Below are positions 9,083-18,366 of a DNA stretch of 64,000 bases, one piece after another. The notes under the pieces were generated by a model. That model saw only the letters and a list, made by a program, of their open reading frames with translations. It was not told where the DNA came from and did not search any database. A program made the translations under genes and the position numbers. Source of the stretch: VAZQ01 sp035693615 (GTDB lineage Bacteria; Pseudomonadota; Alphaproteobacteria; Rhizobiales; Xanthobacteraceae); contig DASSGH010000008.1 in NCBI GenBank assembly GCA_035693615.1, positions 72,293-136,292 on the forward strand. Direction: 5' to 3'. Positions within the stretch are counted from its first letter, which is position 1; each line of letters starts with the position of its first letter.

Positions 9083-9109
9083 AACGGCCGCCCTCGAGGC
9101 GGCCGTTTT
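9083..9109 (+). terminator. Rho-independent terminator of the DUF992 gene
   Basis: A 10-bp perfect stem (AACGGCCGCC at 9083-9092 with GGCGGCCGTT at 9098-9107) around a 5-base loop, running into TTTT at 9106-9109. It lies 25 bases after the DUF992 stop codon. Confidence 0.85.
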
Positions 9110-9255
9110 CGTCGCTGAACGAGCGCGTCGTCCGCTCCGGTTCCGCCCCCGGTCGATGAGACTCCGACGCCTCTTGCCAGTCTCCCTCCGGCCTGAAACG
9201 ATGGTTGCAACGGTCTCGCAGAAGACTGCATCTCGCTCGCTACGGGAGGCGGAAA

Positions 9256-11307
9256 ATGGCACAGAACGGCACACGAGCCACGGGCCCACGGTGCATCGCG
9301 CTGGTGGGCCCATTCCAAAGCGGTAAGACGACGCTGCTCGAAGGGATCCTCGCCCGCACCGGCGCGATCCAGCGTCAAGGCACGATCGACGCGGGGAACA
9401 CCGTCGGTGACGCCAGCAAGGAAGCGCGTCATCACATGATGAGCGTCGAGATCTCCGTCGCCAGCGCCAATTTTAAGGGCGACACGTATACTTTCGTCGA
9501 TTGCCCAGGCTCGGTCGAATTCGTCCAGGACATGCGCGCGGCGCTGCCGGCGGTCGATGCCGCGGTTGTCGTCTGCGAGCTCGACGAGAAGAAGGTGCCG
9601 CAGCTTCAGCTCATTATGCGCGAGCTCGAAGCGCAGAAAATTCCGCGTTTTCTCTTCCTCAACAAGATCGACAAGGCGGATTCCACCATCCACGATGTGC
9701 TCAGGGTCTTGCAGCCCGCCTCCCGCGGCAAGCTACTGGTGCGACAGATCCCGACGTTTTCCGGCGACATCATCACCGGCTTCGTCGATCTCGCGCTGGA
9801 GCGCGCGTTCGTTTACAAGGAGCACGCGCCCTCGGAAGTTATTCCGCTCGAAGGCGATGCGCTCGATCGCGAGAAGACAGCAAGGTTCTCGATGCTGGAG
9901 ACCTTGGCCGACCACGACGACGAGCTGATGGAGCAGCTGCTCGAGGACATTCAGCCGCCGCGCGACAAAGTATTCGACGATCTGTCCAAGGAATTGCGCG
10001 AAGGTCTGGTCTGTCCCGTGCTGTTAGGCTCGGCCACGCGCACCAACGGCGTGCTGCGGCTGATGAAGGCGTTGCGCCACGAGACGCCCGGCATCGCCGA
10101 TACCGCCAAGCGGCTCGGCGTGAAATCGGGCCAAAGCGTCGCTTACGTGCTCAAGACCATCAATACCGCGCACGGCGGCAAGATGTCGGTAGTGCGCGTG
10201 CTCGGGGGAAAGATCGGCGACGGCGCCAATATCACGACCGCCGACGGGCAGACCGGACGGGTCGCCGCGGTTTTCAAGCTAATGGGTCAAAACAGCGAGA
10301 AGCGCGGGGCCGCCGAGGCCGGCGAGACCGTGGCGCTCGGCAAGCTCGATCACACCAAGACAGGAGATACCTTGAGCGACGGTGCGCAGCCGCACGCGGC
10401 GGTTGCCAAGGTCGTTCCTCATCCGCCGGTGCTCTCCATCGCGGTCGCCGCCAAGGAGCGCAAGGACGACGTCAAACTTGGGCAGGCGCTCGCCAAGCTG
10501 GTCGAGGAGGACCCTTCGATCAGCGTTGTCCACAATCCCGAGGCGCATGAAGTGGTGCTATGGGGCCAGGGCGAGATGCAGCTGCGCGTCGCCACCGAGC
10601 GGCTGGCCGATCGCTTCGGCATCGCCACCGTCACGCACAAGCCGACGGTGGGTTACCGCGAAACCATCAAGAAGGGCATCGTTCAGCGCGGCCGCCACAA
10701 GAAGCAATCAGGCGGCCACGGCCAATACGGCGACGTCGTTCTCGACATCAAGCCGCTGCCGCGCGGGTCGGGCTTCAGCTTCAGCGAAGAGATCAAGGGC
10801 GGCGTGGTGCCGCGCAATTACATTCCTTCGGTGGAGGAGGGCGTCATCGACGCGCTCAAGCACGGTCCGCTCGGCTTCCCGGTGGTCGACGTCGCGGCGA
10901 AGCTGATCGACGGCTCCTACCACACGGTCGATTCCTCCGACATGGCGTTTCAGCTCGCCGGCCGGCTCGCGATCCACGATGGCTTGCCGCAGTGTCAGCC
11001 GGTGCTGCTCGAGCCGATCTATCAGGTCGAGATCGTCTGCCCGTCGGAGGCAACCGCCAAGATGAACGCGCTCATGTCGGGACGGCGCGGCCAGATCCTC
11101 GGCTTCGACACGCGCGAGGGCTGGGAGGGCTGGGACGTGGTGCGCGTGCAGATGCCGGAATCGGAGATCGGCGATCTCATCGTGGAGGTGCGCTCGGCGA
11201 CGGCTGGCGTCGGCAGCTTCACGTTCAAGTTCGACCATATGGCCGAACTCATGGGCCGCACCGCCGAGCAGATCGTGGCGGCGCGCAAAGCCGCGGCGGC
11301 CGCCTAG
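9256..11307 (+). CDS. Elongation factor G-like GTPase-fold protein
   Basis: A 683-residue protein with all EF-G domains. The P-loop is GPFQSGKTT (18-26), and NKID at 136-139 gives guanine specificity. Domain IV and V signatures are present (GHGQYGDVVLDI, GGVVPRNYIPSVEEG, RRGQILGFDTREGW). It is not the housekeeping fusA: the canonical DTPGHVDF reads DCPGSVEF (82-89), so the catalytic His is Ser86, and the switch I RGITI motif is replaced by HHMMSV. Similar divergent paralogues occur in other Hyphomicrobiales as far as I recall. It may bind the ribosome but should hydrolyse GTP poorly or by another route. Start chosen at 9256 for its GGAGGCGGAAA site; the open frame extends upstream to 9205. 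Confidence 0.88.
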   Translation: MAQNGTRATGPRCIALVGPFQSGKTTLLEGILARTGAIQRQGTIDAGNTVGDASKEARHHMMSVEISVASANFKGDTYTFVDCPGSVEFVQDMRAALPAVDAAVVVCELDEKKVPQLQLIMRELEAQKIPRFLFLNKIDKADSTIHDVLRVLQPASRGKLLVRQIPTFSGDIITGFVDLALERAFVYKEHAPSEVIPLEGDALDREKTARFSMLETLADHDDELMEQLLEDIQPPRDKVFDDLSKELREGLVCPVLLGSATRTNGVLRLMKALRHETPGIADTAKRLGVKSGQSVAYVLKTINTAHGGKMSVVRVLGGKIGDGANITTADGQTGRVAAVFKLMGQNSEKRGAAEAGETVALGKLDHTKTGDTLSDGAQPHAAVAKVVPHPPVLSIAVAAKERKDDVKLGQALAKLVEEDPSISVVHNPEAHEVVLWGQGEMQLRVATERLADRFGIATVTHKPTVGYRETIKKGIVQRGRHKKQSGGHGQYGDVVLDIKPLPRGSGFSFSEEIKGGVVPRNYIPSVEEGVIDALKHGPLGFPVVDVAAKLIDGSYHTVDSSDMAFQLAGRLAIHDGLPQCQPVLLEPIYQVEIVCPSEATAKMNALMSGRRGQILGFDTREGWEGWDVVRVQMPESEIGDLIVEVRSATAGVGSFTFKFDHMAELMGRTAEQIVAARKAAAAA

Positions 11308-11335
11308 CGGCGCGGCGCCGATCCCGCCTTGCGCT

Positions 11336-11358
11336 TGCGGCGGTCGCCAACCGCCGCA
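11336..11358 (+). terminator. Hairpin after the EF-G-like gene
   Basis: A 9-bp perfect stem (TGCGGCGGT at 11336-11344 with ACCGCCGCA at 11350-11358) and 5-base loop, 28 bases after the stop codon. No T-tract follows, so it may be an attenuating or RNA-stabilising hairpin rather than an intrinsic terminator. Confidence 0.35.
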
Positions 11359-11487
11359 GCGGCCTAATCCGCACTCCGTCCCGGTTTCCAGCCGTGTCGG
11401 CGCATCACTCGTTCTGCCGCAGCCGTGACTTGCCCGTGATGGACGGCGGGCGTAATCGAATAGCGCCCTTCATCTGGAGCATGAGTC

Positions 11488-12453
11488 ATGCACGTCATTC
11501 GCCGCCGCGGGTGGCAAATTCCCGAACGCCTCGCCACCCCCGAGCACCTTTTCTTCAATCGCCGCGCCCTGCTGGCCGCCAGCGGCGCGGCCGCGTTGAC
11601 GCTCTCGCCCAAGGTGGCGCTCGCGCAGCGGATCAGCGATCTGCCGGATCCGACCAAGGACCTCTATCCGGCGAGTCGCAATGAGAAGTACACGCTCGAC
11701 CGCCCGGTCACCGACGAGAAGATCAATACCAACTACAACAATTTCTACGAGTTCGGTTCGACCAAGAGCGTCGCCAAGGCAGCGCAGGCGCTCAAGCTGC
11801 GGCCATGGACGATCAAAATCGACGGCATGGTGGAGGCGCCGCAGGAGATCGGCATCGACGATCTTATCCGCAAGATGCAGCTCGAGGAGCGGCTCTATCG
11901 CCATCGCTGCGTCGAGGCCTGGTCGATGGCCATTCCGTGGAGCGGCTTTCCTCTCGCCAGGCTGGTTGAGTTGGCCAAGCCTCTGTCCTCGGCAAAATAC
12001 GTGCGGATGGAGACGTTTCTCGATCCTTCCGTCGCCACGGCCCAGAAGCAGAGCTGGTATCCATGGCCATACGTCGAAGGATTGACCATCGCGGAGGCAA
12101 CCAACGAGCTCGCCTTCCTCGTCACCGGCGCCTACGGCAAACCGGTCTCGAAAGTGCAGGGCGCACCGTTGCGTCTCGCCGTGCCCTGGAAGTACGGCTT
12201 CAAGTCGATCAAGTCGATCGTGCGCTTCAACTTCACCGATCAGCGGCCGAAAAGCTATTGGGAGGCATTGCAAGCGTCCGAGTACGGCTTCTGGGCCAAC
12301 GTCAATCCGCAGGTGCCGCATCCGCGCTGGAGCCAGGCCACAGAAGAGCTCATCGGGCGCAACGAGCGGCGCCCCACGCTCATCTTCAACGGTTATGCCG
12401 ATTATGTCGCCGACCTTTACAAGGGACTTGAGCGCGAGCGGCTCTGGGCGTGA
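11488..12453 (+). CDS. msrP: Protein-methionine-sulfoxide reductase, molybdenum subunit MsrP (YedY)
   Basis: A 321-residue periplasmic molybdoenzyme that reduces methionine sulfoxide in oxidised envelope proteins. The N-terminal region has a twin-arginine-like signal (NRRALLAASGAAAL, 24-37) with export by Tat expected because the cofactor is inserted in the cytoplasm. The molybdopterin-ligating Cys is C141 in RHRCVEAWSMAIPW. Other family blocks include TNYNNFYEFG, VPWKYGFKSIKSI and PKSYWEAL near the C-terminal part. Length matches the family. The usual heme-b partner MsrQ is not adjacent: the next gene is the convergent tctA. Electrons would need an unlinked msrQ or another donor. Confidence 0.95.
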   Translation: MHVIRRRGWQIPERLATPEHLFFNRRALLAASGAAALTLSPKVALAQRISDLPDPTKDLYPASRNEKYTLDRPVTDEKINTNYNNFYEFGSTKSVAKAAQALKLRPWTIKIDGMVEAPQEIGIDDLIRKMQLEERLYRHRCVEAWSMAIPWSGFPLARLVELAKPLSSAKYVRMETFLDPSVATAQKQSWYPWPYVEGLTIAEATNELAFLVTGAYGKPVSKVQGAPLRLAVPWKYGFKSIKSIVRFNFTDQRPKSYWEALQASEYGFWANVNPQVPHPRWSQATEELIGRNERRPTLIFNGYADYVADLYKGLERERLWA

Positions 12454-12532
12454 GCGGCGGCGCGCCTCATCCGCGCCGGGTTCCCGCTAGCTCTTTTCAC
12501 CCACCGCGCGCCGCACCGGCGCGGCGTCGCCG

Positions 12533-14059
12533 CTAGGGATTTTCCCCGACTTCGACCTCGGCTAGGCGGCTGCGCCAGTCCTTGCGGCTGCGTATGAGCG
12601 ACAGCCCCGCCAGCGCCAAAAGCGCAGCGCATAGGCCGAGCAGCGTCAGTGCGATCGGACGCTGGAAGAATATCACCCAATTGCCGTTCGACATGATCAG
12701 CGATTGGCGCAGCGACATCTCGAACGTCGGCGCAATCACCAGCCCGAGCACCAGCGGCGCGGGATCGAGCCCGAACTTGCGCAAACCATAGCCGATGATG
12801 CCCATGATCAGCATGATCCACACGTCGACGATCGAGTGACTGACTTCGTAGACGCCGATGATGCAAAACATGATCACCAGCGGATAGAGGTAAGCGTACG
12901 GGATGCGCAGTATGTTCACGAAAATGCCTACGAGAGGCAAATTGAGCGCAAGCAACATCAAGTTGCCGACATACATCGAGGCGACGAAGCCCCAGAAAAT
13001 ATTCGGATGCTCGTTCACCAGCGTTGGGCCGGGTGGGACGCCGTGGATCATCAGCGCTGCGATCAGCACGGCGGTAATCGGGCCGGTCGGAAGGCCGAGC
13101 GCCAGCATCGGCACGAATGCCCCGGTCGAGGCCGCGTTGTTGGCCGCTTCCGGTCCGGCAACGCCGGCCACCGCGCCCTTGCCGAATTCCTCCGGGTGCT
13201 TGGAGAGCCGCCGCTCGACGCCGTAGGACAGAAAGCTCGAAATAATGTGCGCCGAGCCGGGGGTGAGTCCGATCAGAAAGCCGAGAACCGTCCCGCGCGC
13301 GATCGGCATGGCCGATTCCCGCCATTCGCGGCGGCTGGGCAGCAGCTCTCGCAGCCGCGGCGCGATCACCTTGCCGACTACGCTTGCGGACGGCGTCGAC
13401 AAGATCTCCCCCAGCCCGAACAGGCCGATCGCGACCGGGACGATGCCGATTCCATCCCCCAGCTCGGCGATGTCGAAGGAGTAGCGGAAGTGCCCGGTCA
13501 TATTGTCGATGCCGATGGTGCCGAGCAGGAGTCCGAAGCACGCCATCAGCAGTGTACGCGGCAGCGATGTCGAGGACATGTAGGCGAGAAAGATCAAGCC
13601 GAGCACAAGCAGCGCGGTATATTCCGGCGGCCCGAAGCGCAGCGCGAATGTGGCGAGCGGCGGCGCGATCAGCGTCAGCATGAGGACGCCGAACGTACCG
13701 GCCACCCATGAGCCGACGGCAGCGATGCACAAGGCTGCGCCCGCGCGTCCTTTCTGCGCCATCGCATAGCCGTCGATGCAGGTCATGACCGAGGAGGCTT
13801 CGCCGGGAATCCGCATCAGGATCGAGGTGGTCGAGCCGCCGTATTGCGAGCCGTAGTAGATGCCGGCCAGCATCACCACCGACTTGGTGGTGTCGAGGCC
13901 GAAAGTTGCTGGCAAGAGAATGCTGATGCCGGAAAGCGGCCCGATGCCCGGCAATACGCCGACGATGGTGCCGACCAGGCAGCCGAGGAACGCATACCAC
14001 AAGACGTCGGGCTGCAGCGCGACGGAGAAGCCGAGCAGGAGACTTTCCACCGTCCCCAT
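12533..14059 (-). CDS. tctA: Tripartite tricarboxylate transporter large permease TctA
   Basis: A 508-residue inner-membrane permease with about a dozen hydrophobic segments. The TctA signature is intact: VLPGIGPLSGISILLP near residue 45, GSTTSILMRIPGEASSV in the first repeat, and GLTPGSAHIISSFLSYG with LALGLPTGPITAVL in the second repeat. Length is usual for the family. The start ATG (14057-14059) lies two bases after the tctB stop, so the genes are translationally coupled. Together with tctB and tctC it forms a secondary, ion-driven importer for a carboxylate. Its 3' end converges on msrP. Confidence 0.95.
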   Translation of the reverse strand: MGTVESLLLGFSVALQPDVLWYAFLGCLVGTIVGVLPGIGPLSGISILLPATFGLDTTKSVVMLAGIYYGSQYGGSTTSILMRIPGEASSVMTCIDGYAMAQKGRAGAALCIAAVGSWVAGTFGVLMLTLIAPPLATFALRFGPPEYTALLVLGLIFLAYMSSTSLPRTLLMACFGLLLGTIGIDNMTGHFRYSFDIAELGDGIGIVPVAIGLFGLGEILSTPSASVVGKVIAPRLRELLPSRREWRESAMPIARGTVLGFLIGLTPGSAHIISSFLSYGVERRLSKHPEEFGKGAVAGVAGPEAANNAASTGAFVPMLALGLPTGPITAVLIAALMIHGVPPGPTLVNEHPNIFWGFVASMYVGNLMLLALNLPLVGIFVNILRIPYAYLYPLVIMFCIIGVYEVSHSIVDVWIMLIMGIIGYGLRKFGLDPAPLVLGLVIAPTFEMSLRQSLIMSNGNWVIFFQRPIALTLLGLCAALLALAGLSLIRSRKDWRSRLAEVEVGENP

Positions 14060-14061
14060 TG

Positions 14062-14508
14062 CTAGAATCCGAGAATGCCGCGTTCGAGCGGCGTCTTCAG
14101 CGCCACGTCGAACAACAGATAGGTCAGCGCGACCGCGCCGATGCTGAAGCCGGCGGCGAGGAGGGGGTTGCGCCGCTCGGTGCCGAAAGTCAGCGCGAAT
14201 AGCAGCAGCGCCATGGTCACGAGGAAGCCCAAGGTCTGATAGAGCGCGATGGCGACGGCGGTGATCGCGACCACCCGGGCTGCGTGCGGCAGGTCGCCCC
14301 AAGCGACGGTCGCGACCGCCGCGCTCTCGCCCGCGCGCAGGATCAGCAGCAATCCGAACAGAATGAGGAAGGCGGCGACGAGCTTGGGCATCATGCCCGC
14401 TCCGGGGAATGACAGCGTGCCGACCGGCAAATCGCCGCTGAGCGCGACAACGAGCGTGCCGAACGCGACAAAGGTGCCGCCGACGATGTGATCAGTATGC
14501 AGAGTCAC
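14062..14508 (-). CDS. tctB: Tripartite tricarboxylate transporter small permease TctB
   Basis: A 148-residue membrane protein with four predicted helices. The first helix starts about residue 9 (VGGTFVAFGTLVVAL) and is followed by the SFPGAGMMPKLVAAFLILFG segment conserved in TctB proteins, where a Gly-rich stretch joins helices. Sequence similarity within this family is low, so the call also rests on position between tctC and tctA. It is the small membrane subunit of the TTT importer. tctC ends about 100 bases upstream. Confidence 0.9.
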   Translation of the reverse strand: MTLHTDHIVGGTFVAFGTLVVALSGDLPVGTLSFPGAGMMPKLVAAFLILFGLLLILRAGESAAVATVAWGDLPHAARVVAITAVAIALYQTLGFLVTMALLLFALTFGTERRNPLLAAGFSIGAVALTYLLFDVALKTPLERGILGF

Positions 14509-14608
14509 GCTCTCTTCGTCCCCTCCCGCCGGCCGCGCGCGCTCGCAGCGCAGCTTAAGGCGCTCGATTGTCGTGCGGCGCAGTCGTGCGGCGTAATCGC
14601 GGTCGAGC

Positions 14609-15589
14609 TCACCCCTCGACCTTGCCGATCGAGCGGATTGCCGCTTCCATGCGCTTGCTGTCGGTCTCCCAGAATGCCGCGAATTCCGGCTGATCCATGT
14701 AGGCGAGTTCCTGACCGAGATTGGCGAGCGCCGCCTTGAATTGCTCGCTGTGCGCCGCTTTGTTCACTGTCGTGCGCAGATAAGTGACGACCTCAGCCGG
14801 GGTTGCCTTCGGGGCGAACATGCCGACCCAGAGATAGTATTCGATGTCGTAGCCTAGCTCCTTCATGGTCGGCACGTCGGGCAACGCCTTCGAGCGCTGC
14901 GCGCCGAATAACGCGAGGGGCCGCGCTTTGCCGGCCTTGATCTGGGAAAGGCTCGCCGAAATCGACGAAACCAGGACCTGCGAATTGTTGCCGAGGAAAG
15001 CGGTCAGCGCGGGCCCGCCGCCCTGAGTCGGCAAATGCCGCAGCTTCAAGTCGCCAGCAGCGGCGGTAAACAGCGCCGTCGGGATATGCAAGGCGCCGTA
15101 GAGGCCCGAGGAGCTGAAGATGATTTCGTTCGGCCGTTTTTTGGCGTCGTCGATGAGTTCTTTGAGATTCTTGTACGGTTGATGATCGTTGACGATGAGA
15201 ACGCATGGATCAGCCACGAAGCGTGCAATCGGGATAAAGTCGGCGCGGGTGAACTTTGGCGTGCGTCCAAAGAGCTTGTCGACTTCGGCGAAACCGGAGA
15301 TCGACGGGAGGTGGAGAAGGAGCGTGTAGCCATCGGGCTTGGCGTTGGCGACGAACTGCGCGCCGACGGCTCCTGCGGCGCCGGATTTTGTCTCGATCAC
15401 CACCGGCTTCTGCACCATCGGCTCCATTACCGCAGCCAACGGGCGGCCGACCACGTCCGCCGCGCCGCCCGGCGGGAAGGGATTGACCAGCACGATCGCG
15501 TGGCTCGGATAGGCGGCCTCTTGCGCGAACGATGCTTTGAGGCTCGCCGCTGCGGCAGCGGAGCCGATGATGAAGCCGCGTCGATCCAT
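14609..15589 (-). CDS. tctC: Tripartite tricarboxylate transporter receptor TctC
   Basis: A 326-residue periplasmic binding protein, first gene of the tctC-tctB-tctA operon. The signal has twin-arginine character (MDRRGFIIGSAAAAASLKAS), then AYPSHAIVLVNPFPPGGAADVVGRPL, the family's first binding loop. SKALPDVPTMKELGYDIEYY is the conserved C-terminal lobe motif. The ATG at 15587-15589 is preceded by GGGAGGA at 6 bases; upstream frame has no family similarity. It would capture a carboxylate and deliver it to TctAB. The ligand is not identifiable from sequence alone. Confidence 0.94.
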   Translation of the reverse strand: MDRRGFIIGSAAAAASLKASFAQEAAYPSHAIVLVNPFPPGGAADVVGRPLAAVMEPMVQKPVVIETKSGAAGAVGAQFVANAKPDGYTLLLHLPSISGFAEVDKLFGRTPKFTRADFIPIARFVADPCVLIVNDHQPYKNLKELIDDAKKRPNEIIFSSSGLYGALHIPTALFTAAAGDLKLRHLPTQGGGPALTAFLGNNSQVLVSSISASLSQIKAGKARPLALFGAQRSKALPDVPTMKELGYDIEYYLWVGMFAPKATPAEVVTYLRTTVNKAAHSEQFKAALANLGQELAYMDQPEFAAFWETDSKRMEAAIRSIGKVEG

Positions 15590-15852
15590 GCTGTCCTCCC
15601 GAGGATCGCCTCGCATTCGAAGAGGCGCCGGTTTCCTGCGGGCGGCGATGCTAGGAGCCACGTCCGGGAGGGTCAACCTCGCGCGTCCGCGGCATAGGGC
15701 GCAGTCGCGCGCACGCGATGCCAAGCCTTGCCGCCGGGCAGCACTGTTGATCAGCTTGCGTGCCCAGCACTCATTATGATTCAACATTCGCGGTCACCGC
15801 CTGCCCGGACCGCGAGCGGCAGGCCAAGAGCACATGCGAGCGAGGACACGAC

Positions 15853-16155
15853 ATGCCGGCCTATTGGGTTGCGCGATCCAGAATCAACGATCCGGTCGAG
15901 TACAAGAAGTACACGGACCTCGTGCCGGGCATCATTGCCAAGTTCGGCGGCAAGGTGCTCGCGCGCGGCGGCCGCTATCAGATGATGGAAGGGCCGGCCA
16001 AGTTCCAGCGGTTCGTCGTGATCGAATTTCCCAGCTTCGAGCAGGGCGTCGCCTGTTTCACTTCGCCGGAATATGACCGTGCCGCGGCTTTCCGCCGCAA
16101 CGGCGCGGGCGAAGTGGAGACCGTCATTGTCGAAGGCGGCGATTCGACGCGTTAG
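15853..16155 (+). CDS. DUF1330 family protein
   Basis: A 100-residue protein of the ferredoxin-like, dimeric alpha/beta-barrel DUF1330 family. It starts MPAYWVARSRINDPVEYKKY and carries KFGGKVLARGG, the beta-strand turn typical of the family, and RFVVIEFPSFEQGVACF with the core strand. The ATG at 15853 has a GAGGA site 5 bases upstream. No catalytic residues are defined for the family; members are found near catabolic and transport genes, as here next to a TTT and an ABC importer. Confidence 0.9.
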   Translation: MPAYWVARSRINDPVEYKKYTDLVPGIIAKFGGKVLARGGRYQMMEGPAKFQRFVVIEFPSFEQGVACFTSPEYDRAAAFRRNGAGEVETVIVEGGDSTR

Positions 16156-16240
16156 CATTCCTCAACCGGCCGCCCACTAGCGCGCCGCCGCCCATTGCCC
16201 ATAAGATGGGGCAACAAACGTACGTAATGGGAGGATGACC

Positions 16241-17518
16241 ATGCGGTATAATCCAATCTATCGGGCGGCGGCGGGTTGCGCTCGCGCCTGCGTGGCGCTG
16301 GCGGTTTGCGCCCTGGCGTTCGCGGGCGCGGCCTGGGCGCAGTCCGGCGAGCCGATCAAGATCGGGTTCAGCATGGCGCTGACCGGCGGGCTTGCGCCCA
16401 ACGGCAAGTCGGCGTTGCTCGCGCAGAAGATTTGGGAAGAAGATATCAACGGAAAAGCCGGCCTGCTCGGTCGTCCTGTCAAGCTCATCTACTATGACGA
16501 CAAGAGCTCGCCGGCCGAAGTGCCTTCGATCTACACGAAGTTGCTCGATATCGACAAGGTCGACCTGATCATCGGCCCCTACGCCACGGCGATGATCGCG
16601 CCGGCCATGCCGATCGTGATCCAAAGGAAGAAAACTTTCATCGGCCTGCTCGGCCTCGCGGTGAACAGCGAGTTCAATTATCCAAACTATTTTGTGATGA
16701 TTCCGTCCGGCCCGGACGCGAAGCCGGCCTTCACTAAGGGCTTCTTCGATCTCGCCATGGCGCAGAATCCAAAGCCGCAGACGGTGGCGATCGTGGCGGC
16801 CGACCAGGAATTCTCGCGCAACGCCGCGGACGGTGCGCGCGAGAATGCGCAGAAGGCGAAGCTTAAGATCGTTTACGACAAGACTTATCCGCCGTCGACC
16901 ACGGACTTCGCGCCCATCGTGCGCGCAATCCAGGCGACCAATCCGGACATCCTCAACATCAACTCCTATCCACCCGACTCCGTCGGAATGGTGCGCGCGA
17001 TCAACGAGATTGGCTTCAAGCCGAAGATGATCGGCGGCGGCATGGTCGGCCTACAGGCGACCGCCATCAAGACGCAGCTCGGCCCGCTGCTCAACGGCTT
17101 TACCAATTACGACTTCTGGCTACCGGTGCCGAAGATGGATTTCCCCGGCGTTGGCGATCTCATCAAGCGCTACCAGGCTCGTGCCGGGGCCGAAGGCGTC
17201 GATCCGCTCGGCTATTACATGGCGCCGTGGGGCTACGCCCAGCTGCAAGTGCTGCAGCAGGCGGTTGAAGGCACCAAAAGCCTCGACGATGCCAAGCTCG
17301 GCGACTACATCCGCGCCAACACGTTCAGCACCGTCGTCGGCGACGTGAAGTTCGGTGCCAAGGGCGAATGGGCGGAGTCGCGTGTGCTGCAGGTGCAGTT
17401 CCAGCATGTCAAGGGCAACGACGTCGCGCAATTCAAAGACATCTCGACGCAGGTGGTGGTGTCGCCGGCGCAGTACGAGTCGGGCAAGGTGATCTATCCC
17501 TATGAGAACGCGAAGTAG
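16241..17518 (+). CDS. ABC transporter substrate-binding protein, branched-chain amino acid type
   Basis: A 425-residue periplasmic receptor of the LivK/Leu-Ile-Val-binding family. The signal peptide (about 1-31, ending AAWAQ) precedes IKIGFSMALTGGLAPNGKSAL, the standard first strand and ligand loop. KLIYYDDKSSPAEVPS and IGPYATAMIAPAMP match the first lobe. I prefer the ATG at 16241 over the in-frame ATG at 16235 because GGGAGG then sits 6 bases away. The gene is convergent with livFGMH, which lack their own receptor, so the two transcripts probably build one importer. The substrate may be an aromatic or aliphatic acid rather than an amino acid. Confidence 0.92.
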   Translation: MRYNPIYRAAAGCARACVALAVCALAFAGAAWAQSGEPIKIGFSMALTGGLAPNGKSALLAQKIWEEDINGKAGLLGRPVKLIYYDDKSSPAEVPSIYTKLLDIDKVDLIIGPYATAMIAPAMPIVIQRKKTFIGLLGLAVNSEFNYPNYFVMIPSGPDAKPAFTKGFFDLAMAQNPKPQTVAIVAADQEFSRNAADGARENAQKAKLKIVYDKTYPPSTTDFAPIVRAIQATNPDILNINSYPPDSVGMVRAINEIGFKPKMIGGGMVGLQATAIKTQLGPLLNGFTNYDFWLPVPKMDFPGVGDLIKRYQARAGAEGVDPLGYYMAPWGYAQLQVLQQAVEGTKSLDDAKLGDYIRANTFSTVVGDVKFGAKGEWAESRVLQVQFQHVKGNDVAQFKDISTQVVVSPAQYESGKVIYPYENAK

Positions 17519-17634
17519 CGCGCCAGGTGTTACTCCTCGCCTACTGAGGTGCGCCTGCTCGACGGCGCCCCTCGACAGCAATCGAGCCGCGGGCGAACTC
17601 GATGCGGGTGTGCGCTTGACACGTGCGCGCCCGG

Positions 17635-18366
17635 CTAGAGCCCGAGATAGAACTTGCGAATCAGCTCGTTGTTGTTGAGTTCGTCGGCGGAGCGGCCCTC
17701 GAAGGCGATCTGGCCGTGGACGATTACGTAGCCACGGTCAGCGATGCGCAGCGCCTGCGGAAAGTTCTGCTCCGCCATCAGTACAGTGAGCTTGTACTGA
17801 TCCTTGAGCTCCTTGATCTTGTCGATGGTGCGGCTGACCAGCACCGGCGCCAGGCCAACCGAGGGCTCGTCGATCAACAGAATGCGCGGCGAAAGCATCA
17901 GCGCGCGTGCGAGTGCAAGCATCTGCTGCTCGCCGCCGCTCATCGAGCCGGCAAGCTGAGCGCGCCGCTCGGCGAGCCGCGGGAAGCATTCGAAACAGAA
18001 GTCCAAGTTTGCTCGCAGCGAGGCACGGGCTTTGCGGCGGAACGCGCCGAGCAAAAGGTTCTCCTCGACCGACAATCGGGGAAAGAGGCGGCGGCCTTCC
18101 GGCACTAGCGCGATGCCGAGGTCGACGATCTGCTCGGTGCTGCGGCCGATGAGATCGTGCCTTTCGCCGTCGATCTCGACCACGATGCGGCCGGCGCGCG
18201 GGCGCACGATGCCCATGACGCATTTCATCAGCGTCGACTTGCCATTGCCGTTGGTGCCGAGCAGCACCACCGTCTCGCCCGTGTTGACGTTGAGCGACAC
18301 GTTCTCCAGCACGCGCACGGCGCCATACGCGGCGTCGATCTTTTCGATGGTCAGGCTATTGGCCAA
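17635..18366 (-). CDS. livF: ABC transporter ATPase LivF type
   Basis: A 243-residue cytoplasmic ATPase, last gene of the livHMGF operon. Walker A is GTNGNGKST (37-45), the signature MSGGEQQMLALARAL, the Walker B RILLIDEPSVGLAP, and the H-loop is the Q/E variant LMAEQNFP usual in LivF. It overlaps the end of livG by 11 bases, so translation is coupled. It energises uptake with LivG. Length is normal. Confidence 0.94.
   Translation of the reverse strand: MANSLTIEKIDAAYGAVRVLENVSLNVNTGETVVLLGTNGNGKSTLMKCVMGIVRPRAGRIVVEIDGERHDLIGRSTEQIVDLGIALVPEGRRLFPRLSVEENLLLGAFRRKARASLRANLDFCFECFPRLAERRAQLAGSMSGGEQQMLALARALMLSPRILLIDEPSVGLAPVLVSRTIDKIKELKDQYKLTVLMAEQNFPQALRIADRGYVIVHGQIAFEGRSADELNNNELIRKFYLGL

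Noticed and set aside
9256..11307. Housekeeping fusA
   Set aside because: Key GTPase residues differ and the gene is not in the str operon context (rpsL-rpsG-tuf).
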